From the NCBI GenBank assembly GCA_913056165.1, contig CAJXMD010000020.1:1-39331 (forward strand): a DNA stretch of 39,331 nucleotides. The letters are read 5' to 3'. The notes beneath the pieces were generated by a model that did not search any database, was not told the DNA's origin, and saw nothing but the letters and a program-made list of their open reading frames with translations. Each line of letters opens with the position of its first letter. The stretch's first letter is position 1. Shown here piece after piece: positions 7,253 through 15,023 of this stretch. The translations under genes were made by a program, and so were the position numbers. The DNA comes from an uncultured Halieaceae bacterium (GTDB lineage: Bacteria; Pseudomonadota; Gammaproteobacteria; Pseudomonadales; Halieaceae).

Positions 7253-8980
7253 GTGGTAGATCAAGCCATCATATTGACGATAGTCCTTGCGCTGGTGTGT
7301 GTGCTGATCTTTACACGCATCTCCCCCGTGAGGGCTTTCGCAGGCTCACTGGTTGCTTGCTATCTCCTTGGGTTTGTCCACACGGAGACCGTGCTGGCCA
7401 AAGGAGCTAATGAGGGAGTCATCACCCTCGTATTGTTGCTCCTCGTGTCGGTCGGACTTGAACGCTTGCCTTGGCTCGTGACCCTTTCGGAGCGAATGTT
7501 AAGCCCCTCCGTTACAAGATCTTTGCTGGGACTTTCTTTAACAACCGCTATGTTTTCAGCGTTCATCAACAACACGGCTGTCGTCGCCACGCTTGCGTCG
7601 TCGATTCGAAAAAATAAAGTTCTGTCACCCAGTCGTTTGCTGCTGCCTCTGTCCTACGCTGCGATCCTTGGCGGCACGTTGACTCTTATAGGGACCTCAA
7701 CGAACCTTATTGTCAGTAGCTTTGTGCAGGACAAAACCGGTGCCCCAATCCCTTTTCTCGCATTCTTCCCAGTGGCCTTGCCAGCACTGCTGGTCGGCGT
7801 CTTGACGATGTTGTTGTTCAGTTGGCGTTTGCCAACTCGCTCCGATGCCGACGACGTGGTGAATGACTACTTGGTGGAGGCTGAAGTCCAGGAAAACTCG
7901 CCCATGATTGGTGCCACGGTCGAGGAAAACGGCCTGCGTGATCTGGGTGATCTCTTCCTGGTTGAAATTGTTCGCCAGCAGCATTTGATCACGCCGATAT
8001 CACCAACGCAGCGCATTGTGGCGGGGGATAAGCTGATTTTTTCAGGGGACGTCTCGCGGGTGGCGCTGCTTGAGAGGTTTCAAGGGTTAAAGATTTTTGC
8101 GCTGGAAGAGGGCTTGCTACGCTCTAATATGACCGAGGTGGTGGTGCGGCCAAACGCAGCGATTACCGGCACCACGCTCAAAGAGGCCTCCTTTCGCTCA
8201 CGGTTTGACGCAGCGGTGGTGGGAATTAAACGCGACGGTGAGAGACTGTCGGGAAAGCTGGGTAATATCGTCATTCAGCCGGGGGATTTCTTGATGTTGG
8301 CCACAGGGCCGGACTTCTCCCAAAGACAGAACCTGACTCGAAATTTTCTGCTGGTAAACACAGAAGTCACCGGTCGATCGATCTCGAATTTGAAGTCTGG
8401 CGGGTTCACTCTGCTTATAGGAGTCGTGTTTGCCCTCGCGGCAACAGGCCTGCTCGATTTAATCAAGGGACTTTGCTTGACGCTTGCGCTATTGCTCCTC
8501 ACCGGGGTTGTTAACACAACTGAGTTGCGCCGGAGATTCCCGTGGGAGCTGTGGCTGATTATTACCTCGGCGCTCTGCCTGGCTCAGGCTGTATCAGATA
8601 CCGGCGCCATCGATGCGCTCATGACTTCAGTGGCTCCGGGTTTAACCCAGATGCCTCCTCTAGCTTTGCTGGTGGTTATTTATTTGATGACCTTGGCCAT
8701 GACCGAGCTAATGACCAATAACGCCGCCGCAGCACTGATGTTCCCCCTGGCTTGGGGAGCAGGAGCTGCAGCTGGCCTCGATCCCATTCCGTTCGTCATG
8801 GCGGTGGCTTTTGGAGCCAGCGCGTCTTTCCTGACCGCCCACGGATACACAACCAATTTGATCGTGCAAAACATCGGTGGTTATCAGAAAGAGGACTATT
8901 TGCGCTTTGGGGTACCCGTGTCGATCGCCTACTCTGTCACAGTATTAGTTGTGCTACCCAAGGTGTTTCCGTTTGTTTAA
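7253..8980 (+). CDS. SLC13/DASS-type anion permease with two RCK_C (TrkA_C) domains
   Basis: This is an inner-membrane secondary transporter, 575 residues. Hydrophobic segments occupy residues 1-190 and 375-575. The middle carries two TrkA_C-like ligand-binding repeats: about 205-285 (LFLVEIVRQQHLITPISPTQ, AGDKLIFSGDV) and 290-370 (NMTEVVVRPNAAITGTTLKE, IQPGDFLMLATGP). Transport-domain signatures include SAFINNTAVVATLASSI, LGGTLTLIGTSTNLIVSSF and TNNAAAALMFPLAWG. Family members move sulfate, dicarboxylates or other anions; the substrate here cannot be assigned. GTG 7253 is the first usable start but has little Shine-Dalgarno sequence before it. A loose promoter (TTGCCG at 7183, TATGCT at 7207, spacer 18) lies upstream. 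It stands alone between a divergent barrel gene and a convergent lipoprotein gene. Confidence 0.88.
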   Translation: MVDQAIILTIVLALVCVLIFTRISPVRAFAGSLVACYLLGFVHTETVLAKGANEGVITLVLLLLVSVGLERLPWLVTLSERMLSPSVTRSLLGLSLTTAMFSAFINNTAVVATLASSIRKNKVLSPSRLLLPLSYAAILGGTLTLIGTSTNLIVSSFVQDKTGAPIPFLAFFPVALPALLVGVLTMLLFSWRLPTRSDADDVVNDYLVEAEVQENSPMIGATVEENGLRDLGDLFLVEIVRQQHLITPISPTQRIVAGDKLIFSGDVSRVALLERFQGLKIFALEEGLLRSNMTEVVVRPNAAITGTTLKEASFRSRFDAAVVGIKRDGERLSGKLGNIVIQPGDFLMLATGPDFSQRQNLTRNFLLVNTEVTGRSISNLKSGGFTLLIGVVFALAATGLLDLIKGLCLTLALLLLTGVVNTTELRRRFPWELWLIITSALCLAQAVSDTGAIDALMTSVAPGLTQMPPLALLVVIYLMTLAMTELMTNNAAAALMFPLAWGAGAAAGLDPIPFVMAVAFGASASFLTAHGYTTNLIVQNIGGYQKEDYLRFGVPVSIAYSVTVLVVLPKVFPFV

Positions 8981-8989
8981 ATCACGTAT

Positions 8990-9004
8990 GCCCCCACTGG
9001 GGGC
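8990..9004. terminator. GC-rich stem-loop between convergent genes
   Basis: GCCCCC-ACT-GGGGGC is a perfect 6-bp GC stem with a three-base loop, 9 bases after the permease stop and 13 bases before the end of the convergent lipoprotein gene. It is symmetrical, so it could serve both strands. No T-run follows on either strand, so it may stabilise 3' ends rather than act as a true intrinsic terminator. Confidence 0.45.
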
Positions 9005-9016
9005 GATCGAAAGCCT

Positions 9017-9703
9017 CTAAAGGTTGACCACGTGTCTAAAATATTTCACGTGGCTGTACTTCAAGTCGGCGTCTTGCCCTGTTCCTCCCGTTTTACCGTC
9101 GGCACCCAGGGACTGGAGTTTGTACATGATGCGCACTCCCGCGAAGGGTTCGCAGACGTAGTCGTATGGCTGGCCCCAGGGATCACTGGGTATCTCTGAC
9201 AGATAGCCGCCCTCGGGGAAATTCCGGGGTGGATTGCCAACCGTTGCCGGGGATACCAACGCGGCGAGACCCTGCTCGGTCCAGGGGAAGTATCGATTTT
9301 CCTTTTCATAGGCGAGTAAGGGTTGTTCGAGCACTTCAAAATCAGTCATCACCGACAGGATAGAGTCGAGCTGTTCGTCAAAATCAATGGATAATGCCTC
9401 GTTGAGGGCGCTTTTCGGGTCATCGCTGCAGAAGATTTGAACATCGAGTTTTGACGGTCGCATGTTGGCGACCGTGTCTACGACCACAAACGCCTTGTAC
9501 TCGGGAAATCCTTGAAAATCCCGATCTAGGTACTCGCCACAGGTAACGTTACCCGGATAAGTGGCCATGTTACGAAAGCCAGAGCTTTTGTTCGGCATAG
9601 CCTCGGCCAGCGCTTCCTCATTTTTCTTGGCACCTGAAGCACAGCCAGCGGTAACAATTGCGGTGAGCACCGCGAGGGCAGTTAGCCGGTTGAATGAATG
9701 CAT
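9017..9703 (-). CDS. Lipoprotein with C-terminal GspG (type II secretion major pseudopilin)-like domain
   Basis: This 228-residue protein has a clear lipoprotein signal (MHSFNRLTALAVLTAIVTAGC, lipid Cys21). Residues about 24-125 are not recognised. Residues about 128-214 match the C-terminal part of GspG pseudopilins. They contain YEKENRYFPWTEQGLAALV, then GGYLSEIPSDPWGQPYDYV, then SLGADGKTGGTGQDADL, the loop that binds calcium in GspG. The defining pseudopilin N-terminal methylated helix is absent and replaced by the lipid anchor, so it cannot join a pseudopilus in the ordinary way. No other type II secretion gene is nearby. ATG 9703 has GAGG upstream at good spacing. It ends tail to tail with the permease gene. 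Domain identity is firm; role is unknown. Confidence 0.85.
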   Translation of the reverse strand: MHSFNRLTALAVLTAIVTAGCASGAKKNEEALAEAMPNKSSGFRNMATYPGNVTCGEYLDRDFQGFPEYKAFVVVDTVANMRPSKLDVQIFCSDDPKSALNEALSIDFDEQLDSILSVMTDFEVLEQPLLAYEKENRYFPWTEQGLAALVSPATVGNPPRNFPEGGYLSEIPSDPWGQPYDYVCEPFAGVRIMYKLQSLGADGKTGGTGQDADLKYSHVKYFRHVVNL

Positions 9704-9806
9704 GACAAAACCTCAAGACTTGTGAAGCGGCAAAGATGGGGCTAAATAGCGGTTTATTCAAGTGTAATTCACCGGATTACATCGAAAAGGAAGGTTCAGT
9801 ACAGCG

Positions 9807-9830
9807 AGACCCGTTCGAGCGGTCTTTTTT
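9807..9830 (+). terminator. Intrinsic-terminator-like hairpin in the intergenic region
   Basis: AGACC (9807-9811) pairs with GGTCT (9821-9825) around a nine-base loop and is followed by T-rich sequence (TTTTT, 9826-9830) on the plus strand. The stem is short (5 bp). No recognised plus-strand gene lies just upstream; the last ends at 8980 and already has its own stem-loop. It may end a short transcript starting near 9704-9750, or be chance. Confidence 0.35.
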
Positions 9831-10055
9831 CGAGATCGGTTCGCGCGACTATTTTGTGCCCTGCGATAACCTGCCATTCTTCGGAAAATTGCTCGAGGAT
9901 TGTGGTTTTTTTATCAATACCCCCCGCTGCACGAGCCACTTCCAGTTACTTCGAACTGTGATTTGGTAATCAAGTCACATCTTCATTGGGCGCCGCTTGA
10001 TTTTGGTTTTCCGCTACCTTCCTTCGCGTCATCAGGGGGCGCTAGTCTTGCCCTG

Positions 10056-10117
10056 TGTCGCTAGGGAGGGGTGCTTGCAGATTGACTCCCCATCAAGCCT
10101 CCATTCTTTAAGCGACA
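10056..10117 (+). promoter_or_regulatory. Leader stem-loop ahead of the double-glycine peptide gene
   Basis: TGTCGCT (10056-10062) is the exact reverse complement of AGCGACA (10111-10117). Inside it, GGAGG (10065-10069) can pair with CCTCC (10098-10102). The paired arms bracket about 62 bases and end roughly 28 bases before the ATG at 10146. It may fold in the 5' untranslated RNA of the peptide-peptidase operon or be an operator. Pairing is seen; function is inference. Confidence 0.35.
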
Positions 10118-10145
10118 GAGATCAAAACGAGACAAGGAGAAGTCC

Positions 10146-10436
10146 ATGAAATCATGTGTTGTAAATGCTATTGCGATGCCTCTTTTGGTGGCGTCACTGT
10201 CGGCAGTGGGTGCCTCACCAGGTACCGAGGAGAAGTTCGGGTTTGATCAGGCCCGGATGTTGGATAATCATCATCAGCCACTGGATGTGGTGCAAATGGA
10301 GACATTGAGAGGGGGATTAGCGCCGCTGGGTATAGCACTGGGTATAGCGGGTCTCGATCTTGCACTGATGGGTTTCTACTGGGGTGTTTACGTGCCTTAT
10401 TATGCCCCGCAAGAACCCGCTTATGACCTGCCCTAG
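10146..10436 (+). CDS. Small exported protein with double-glycine leader motif (putative C39 substrate / bacteriocin-like peptide)
   Basis: This is a 96-residue protein with a strong ribosome site (AAGGAG, 6 bases before ATG). Residues 1-23 look like a Sec signal peptide (MKSCVVNAIAMPLLVASLSA, then VGA). Residues 24-57 resemble a double-glycine leader, ending QPLDVVQMETLRGG. Hydrophobic residues sit at -4 (Leu), -7 (Met) and -12 (Leu) before the cut, the pattern recognised by C39 peptidases. The 39 residues after Gly57 are very hydrophobic and contain a GxxxG motif in LAPLGIALGIAGLDLALMGF and an aromatic stretch YWGVYVPYYAP. The next gene, 4 bases after its stop, encodes a C39-type peptidase. 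Having both a Sec signal and a double-glycine leader is odd, since these leaders are normally exported by ABC transporters. It might instead be an uncleaved small membrane protein. I do not recognise its family. Confidence 0.75.
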   Translation: MKSCVVNAIAMPLLVASLSAVGASPGTEEKFGFDQARMLDNHHQPLDVVQMETLRGGLAPLGIALGIAGLDLALMGFYWGVYVPYYAPQEPAYDLP

Positions 10437-10440
10437 TATC

Positions 10441-11055
10441 ATGATGAACGAGGGGGTGCTCTGTGAAGAGCACCCTTTACATCGCTCACACCACCCATAT
10501 CGAGGTCCATATCTCGGTTGGCTTGCGGGAGTGACTGTTTGTTTATCGCTAATCGCGGTCCTGACCGTTGCTTCTTACGGGGAGAAAGCTTGGGGCATTA
10601 ACGACCTGGGGGACAGCGACCCAGAAGTATCAAATTTTCTGCAGCAAAAACCCCAGAGTTGTGGTTTGGCAGCGTTACGTTTTTGGCTGGCGATGCATGG
10701 GCGGGCGATATCGGAAGCGGAGCTTGAGCGGCATGTAAACGACCGCCATCAGATCACTCCTGCAAGAATAGTTGAGCAGGGTTACAGTTTGGCCGATCTC
10801 GTGCACGCAGCCAAAACCCTCGGTTTCGAAGGATCGGCCCGATGGTTGACCCAACCGTCCAGTGCCAGCTTGGAGTTTCCGTTCATTGTCCTTTTGGCGG
10901 GGCAGAAGCGACCCCACTATTTGGTCGTGATTGACCGCCGCTCGGTGTTTGACCCAGCAGCGGGGTATCGAGAAATGTCTCTTGAGACTCTGTTACGGGA
11001 TTCATCCAGTAGTGTCGTCGCGCTATCGCTGAGTCAAAAACATCCCGCCGGTTAA
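10441..11055 (+). CDS. Membrane-anchored periplasmic C39-family cysteine peptidase (standalone)
   Basis: This 204-residue protein starts at ATG 10441 (ATG 10444 also possible). It lies 4 bases after the upstream stop with no clear ribosome site, suggesting translational coupling. Residues 1-23 are rich in His and Arg, then one membrane helix spans about 25-45 (LGWLAGVTVCLSLIAVLTVA). The positive-inside rule puts the following domain in the periplasm. The peptidase fold has Gln68 six residues before Cys74 (QQKPQSCGLAALRFWL), His159 (KRPHYLVVID) and Asp171 (VFDPAAGY). These form the complete C39 catalytic set, spaced as in bacteriocin-processing domains. No ABC transporter membrane or ATPase domain is fused or nearby. 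The likely substrate is the double-glycine protein encoded just before it. Family assignment is good; the substrate is inferred. Confidence 0.85.
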   Translation: MMNEGVLCEEHPLHRSHHPYRGPYLGWLAGVTVCLSLIAVLTVASYGEKAWGINDLGDSDPEVSNFLQQKPQSCGLAALRFWLAMHGRAISEAELERHVNDRHQITPARIVEQGYSLADLVHAAKTLGFEGSARWLTQPSSASLEFPFIVLLAGQKRPHYLVVIDRRSVFDPAAGYREMSLETLLRDSSSSVVALSLSQKHPAG

Positions 11056-11076
11056 TGTACCGCTCAAATGCTTGCG

Positions 11077-14037
11077 CTACAGTAGCTCCTTGCGATGAAG
11101 CCCAAGTTCCTCCAGCAAAGAATGGTTATCCGCCGCATGTTGCGCATTGGTGACAACAGCGATACTGCTCGCCTCATTGTCGGTTAGATAAGTAGACGCA
11201 ACGCGATGAAGATCATCCAGCGTTGTGCCTACAACGCCTGCTCTGAACTGTGCGCGATGCTCTCGAGTGCGGCCAAACAGCGTTTCGTGAAAATGTTTCT
11301 TCGCCTCGCCTGCGGGAGATCCTGGTTTGTCCATGCTGCCGATGATGCCGAGAATAGCCTCTTCAAGAGCAAGGGAGTCGTGCGCACTGTTCAGCATCCA
11401 GTGAATCGATTGATCGAAATCCTCCAGCGTGCCCTGAATTCGGGGGTCTCGATATGAAAAGAACCGGAAGGCTCCAATATTGCCGTCATGACTCGCGCCT
11501 CCACCGTAGGCGCCCCCCTGTTCCCTGATTGCTCGATGCAAGAAACCATTTCTCAGGAAGGCCGCGAGCACGGTAAGCGCGGGCGCGTCGGGGTGGCCGC
11601 TGGGCACGGTTGGGAAGGCCTTCGCACAGAAATTTACCTGCGTATTGGCAACCCAGTACTCTCGTCGTGACTCTCGAATTGTTTTTGTGGTGAAGCTATT
11701 CGAAGGGGTTGTCTGTGCTATCGACCCAAGTGCTTTAAGGGTCAAGTCGTGGGCAGACCCCAGGTTGTCTGGATCAGCGATAGCAGCTGCCTGAAACTCC
11801 CCACCGCCAATGAGCTTCGCGTGCAGCGTTTTTAACTCCTCGAGCACGGATTCGAGTTCCACGTCACTCTTTACCCGGTCGTCGAGCAAACGACAGCGCC
11901 GTATACCCTCAAGCCCTCCTTGCTGATGACTGCGAAGCGCCAGCGGACTCATGCCGGCGGTTGCAGCGGTCATCGCCAAGCTGTGTCCGCTACCTGTGAT
12001 CGACTGATCCCGGCGGGCTCTGATCTGATTGATTAATTCCCTCACTCGCTTGCCCTCATCGAAGCGGGCCTGCAGGAGTGTGTCCTGCATAAGTGCCACT
12101 TGTTTCTCGGCTCGGTTTGCAAGCGCTTTCGATGAGAGTAAGAAGAATGCTGAGCAATTTTGCTCATCCAGCCGATCACTGCGCGTAAGGGTTGCCGCAC
12201 TGATCGAGCCCACGGTGGCGGATTGTCGATCCTGGACCGCGAGATAGGTGTCTTTTGCAATGCCCACCTCTGTTAACAGTCCCGTCAGAAGGGGCAGTCG
12301 ATCAGACTCATGTTCCGACAGGGCAGGGAGGGGCTTGACCCACTGCTGGTACACGATGCCATTGGTGCCCGTTGGGTAGCGCCAAACGGGGACTTGGGCA
12401 TTGCCTGACTTGAAGCATTCTGGCTCCGGCAGATCCTTGGGTATGTCCTCAAGGGATACCCGCGGCAAAATATCAGGATCGTCTTCCTGCGCCTGACGCT
12501 GTTTCAGCTTGTCAGCGAGATTTATCACGTTTGCGCGATCTTCCGCGGTCATTTCGGCAGTCATTTTTTCGAGCCGGTCAATCTCACGCTGTTGAGCTTG
12601 CGCTGATAGTTCCCCATCCGGTTTAACCGTTAGCGTCACTCGATGAGTGTTCTCCAAAAGTAGCGATCTAATGAGCTGCGGGATATAGCTAGGGTCTTGG
12701 ATTCGTTTGCGAATAGTGTCGAGCACCGCATCCAGATCCAATGCGGAAACGGGATCTCCACCATGAACGGCGGCGCCGAGGCTCCGCAGCATCAGATTGA
12801 GCCCATAGGGCATCCCATCACCCGTCAACTCCCGTTGGCTTAATTCAATCTGATGAAGAATGGCTTCCAGTCGTTCTGTCGTCACACCCTTGTCGGCAAC
12901 GTCCTCAAGGACGCTGAGAACGGCTTGTTCGAACGGCTCGACATGCTCGGGGGCGCTCCCTTCAACCCCGCAACAAAAAATCATCTCACGCATCGACTCC
13001 TCGACACCACAGAGGGGCGAGGGGGAAGAGCCCAGATCCGTGGTCTCCAGAAACTGCATCAAGGGTGATGCACTATTTTCCATAAGCACCGCAGACAATA
13101 CCTGTGCCTCAAGCATGGCTGTAAGATCAGCGCTTTCGCCCAGTTTCCAGCCCATGATGTGATGCGTCTTTCTTTCCAGACCCTCTGAAGAATCGACCGC
13201 GTACGGATGGGTGGCTCTTCTGGGTCTGACAAAGGGCGTCTCCAGTCCGACTTCTATCTTTTCGTCGGATTTTGAGAACCGATGCAAGACCAGATTCTGG
13301 AAATCCTGTTGGTGAGATTCAGCAGGTATGTTGCCAAAGGTGAGAAAAATAGCATTGCTTGGGTGATAGTGCCGGGCGTAAAAGTCTCGCAGCTCTTGAT
13401 ATGACAAATCCGGGATATTTTCTGGATCACCTCCGCTATTGAAGTGATAGGTGTTTGTCGGAAACAACTCAAAACATAGCCGGTCCCACAAGATAGAGGT
13501 GGTGGAAGACATCGCACCTTTCATCTCGTTAAAAACGACTCCTTTAAAGACTAATGCCTCCCCCTCACCATCTTGTTTTTTTTCAAACTCGACCCGGTGT
13601 CCCTCTTGCGCAAAATCAAGGGGATCGATCCGGGAGAAGAACACTGCGTCGAGGTAGACCGAGAGAAGGTTGGAGAAGTCCTTCTGGTTTTGAGTTGCAA
13701 ACGGGTACGCGGTCCAGTCTGAGCTGGTAAAAGCATTCATAAAGGTGTTCAGGGATCTCCGCAGCATCATGAAGAAGGGGTCCCTAACTGGATAGCGCTC
13801 ACTGCCACACAGCACCGTATGCTCCAAAATGTGTGCGACACCGGTGGAGTCCTCGGGCACTGTTCTCAATGCCACCATGAAAACATTCTCTGAGTTGTCG
13901 CTACTGAGATGTAAATGCACAGCGCCTGTCGCGGGATGCTCGTATTCTTCAACCGTCAAATTGAGCGCGGCGATGGGTGTGCTGCGTTTGAGCTCGAAAT
14001 GTTTTTCTAGTGCTTGGGTGTTAGTGACTGATGACAT
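11077..14037 (-). CDS. M16C metalloprotease, presequence-protease (PreP/Cym1)-like
   Basis: This is a 986-residue zinc peptidase of the M16 family, in the size class of PreP, which degrades short unstructured peptides inside a closed chamber. The inverted zinc motif HILEH (residues 69-73) is intact. The third ligand is probably Glu171 in GVVFNEMKGAMSS, the block typical of PreP. Nearby LEHTVLCGSERYPVRDPFFM and LNTFMNAFTSSDWTAYPFAT are also family signatures. The C-terminal half has the degenerate M16 repeat, including REQGGAYGGGASHDGNIGAF. No signal peptide is visible, so it should be cytoplasmic. It ends 21 bases from the convergent C39 peptidase gene. Bacterial members are known; the natural substrate here is not evident. 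Confidence 0.92.
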   Translation of the reverse strand: MSSVTNTQALEKHFELKRSTPIAALNLTVEEYEHPATGAVHLHLSSDNSENVFMVALRTVPEDSTGVAHILEHTVLCGSERYPVRDPFFMMLRRSLNTFMNAFTSSDWTAYPFATQNQKDFSNLLSVYLDAVFFSRIDPLDFAQEGHRVEFEKKQDGEGEALVFKGVVFNEMKGAMSSTTSILWDRLCFELFPTNTYHFNSGGDPENIPDLSYQELRDFYARHYHPSNAIFLTFGNIPAESHQQDFQNLVLHRFSKSDEKIEVGLETPFVRPRRATHPYAVDSSEGLERKTHHIMGWKLGESADLTAMLEAQVLSAVLMENSASPLMQFLETTDLGSSPSPLCGVEESMREMIFCCGVEGSAPEHVEPFEQAVLSVLEDVADKGVTTERLEAILHQIELSQRELTGDGMPYGLNLMLRSLGAAVHGGDPVSALDLDAVLDTIRKRIQDPSYIPQLIRSLLLENTHRVTLTVKPDGELSAQAQQREIDRLEKMTAEMTAEDRANVINLADKLKQRQAQEDDPDILPRVSLEDIPKDLPEPECFKSGNAQVPVWRYPTGTNGIVYQQWVKPLPALSEHESDRLPLLTGLLTEVGIAKDTYLAVQDRQSATVGSISAATLTRSDRLDEQNCSAFFLLSSKALANRAEKQVALMQDTLLQARFDEGKRVRELINQIRARRDQSITGSGHSLAMTAATAGMSPLALRSHQQGGLEGIRRCRLLDDRVKSDVELESVLEELKTLHAKLIGGGEFQAAAIADPDNLGSAHDLTLKALGSIAQTTPSNSFTTKTIRESRREYWVANTQVNFCAKAFPTVPSGHPDAPALTVLAAFLRNGFLHRAIREQGGAYGGGASHDGNIGAFRFFSYRDPRIQGTLEDFDQSIHWMLNSAHDSLALEEAILGIIGSMDKPGSPAGEAKKHFHETLFGRTREHRAQFRAGVVGTTLDDLHRVASTYLTDNEASSIAVVTNAQHAADNHSLLEELGLHRKELL

Positions 14038-14097
14038 AAATTGGTGTGGCCCGGTATGAGAGTGTAGTCGGAGGCGTATTGTAACGATTTGGAGACC

Positions 14098-14955
14098 CTA
14101 GTCTGTGGGTTCAAGGATAATTTGAAAGATTTTTGGCCACCGTTTGCCGGTAACCCAGATTTTCCCTGTCTCGGGATCTCTGGCTATACCGTTGAGTACA
14201 TCGGTATCCCTTAGTCGATCCTCTGGACTAAGGAGATTGGACGCGTCGATCAGACCAACTACTTGCCCGGAGTCGGGATCGATGCGGGCGATAGTATCTG
14301 TCTGCCAGATGTTGGCCCAGAGCTCGCCCTCGACCCACTCCAGTTCATTGAGCCGCTTGAGCGGTTTGCCCTCTAGAGTGACGTCAATGATGGTGACAGT
14401 TGGCGTATTCCGGGCAGCCTTACTTTGTTGAAGGGCGTCTTGAGAATGGTCCTGTGACAGGCTCTTAGAAAGATCAAGCCGTATCAATCGCTGGGATCCA
14501 TCGGATAGCCACAGGCTCTGGTCGTGGTGGGCGAGCCCCCAACCTTCGCCTTGATAGCCCATCGCCGCTTGTATTTCGAGTGACAGTGGATCAAGAACGA
14601 GTAAGCGCCCCTCGCGCCAGGTGAGCAGGTACAGTTTGTCGTCAATGCGGGTCAAACCCTCGGCGAAAAACTGGGGTGCCAGTGCCGCTTCACGCGCGCG
14701 CGTCATATTGGCCCAATCATAGACTCTCACAGCGGATTTCCCGTAGAGGCCCGAGCTAACATAGAGCTCTCCCTCACTGATTTCCAGGCCCTGAGTAAAG
14801 TTCTCCCGCGGAAAAGGTTTTACGTCTGTGACAATGGCGCGGTAACGGGGTACTGAGTCCGTCGGAATCTCGTCGCCCCGAGATGATTGAAGGCATACGA
14901 TAGAGAGACTCACTCCCAGCAGCAGGAAGCGAAGAAGCGGGGGAGCAGGTTTCAT
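14098..14955 (-). CDS. Glutaminyl-peptide cyclotransferase (plant/bacterial-type glutamine cyclase)
   Basis: The predicted enzyme converts N-terminal Gln to pyroglutamate on exported peptides or proteins. From ATG 14955 it has 285 residues with a signal peptide (MKPAPPLLRFLLLGVSLSIV, then about to residue 26). The beta-propeller repeats of this family are visible: RENFTQGLEISEGELYVSSG, FAEGLTRIDDKLYLLTWREG, GEGWGLAHHDQSLWLSDGS, LNELEWVEGELWANIWQTD and LNGIARDPETGKIWVTGKRW. The conserved Glu in FTQGLE and the Glu-Trp of NELEW are expected active-site residues. A GTG at 15027 in the same frame overlaps the MnmC stop (GTGA). It would add 24 residues ahead of the signal, so I prefer 14955, but coupling to mnmC from the upstream start is possible. 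Confidence 0.85.
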   Translation of the reverse strand: MKPAPPLLRFLLLGVSLSIVCLQSSRGDEIPTDSVPRYRAIVTDVKPFPRENFTQGLEISEGELYVSSGLYGKSAVRVYDWANMTRAREAALAPQFFAEGLTRIDDKLYLLTWREGRLLVLDPLSLEIQAAMGYQGEGWGLAHHDQSLWLSDGSQRLIRLDLSKSLSQDHSQDALQQSKAARNTPTVTIIDVTLEGKPLKRLNELEWVEGELWANIWQTDTIARIDPDSGQVVGLIDASNLLSPEDRLRDTDVLNGIARDPETGKIWVTGKRWPKIFQIILEPTD

Positions 14956-15023
14956 CAGCCTCAGGATCAGAGCGGTGAGCGGAGCAGTAATAATATCGGG
15001 TGACAACTTCTTAGCGCCCAAAC

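Larger units (their letters stand above)
9704..10145. other. 442-base divergent intergenic region
   Basis: This separates the GspG-like lipoprotein gene (minus) from the double-glycine peptide gene (plus). It holds a plus-strand terminator-like hairpin (9807-9830) and a leader inverted repeat (10056-10117). I see no convincing coding sequence. The only longer open frame (9736-9969) has a poor ribosome site and is crossed by the hairpin. The size and the internal terminator-like element leave room for a small RNA upstream of the peptide operon. Confidence 0.5.

Noticed and set aside
9736-9969. 77-residue open frame in the intergenic region
   Set aside because: Poor ribosome site, no recognisable motif, unusual composition, and crossed by a terminator-like hairpin. 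Treated as non-coding.
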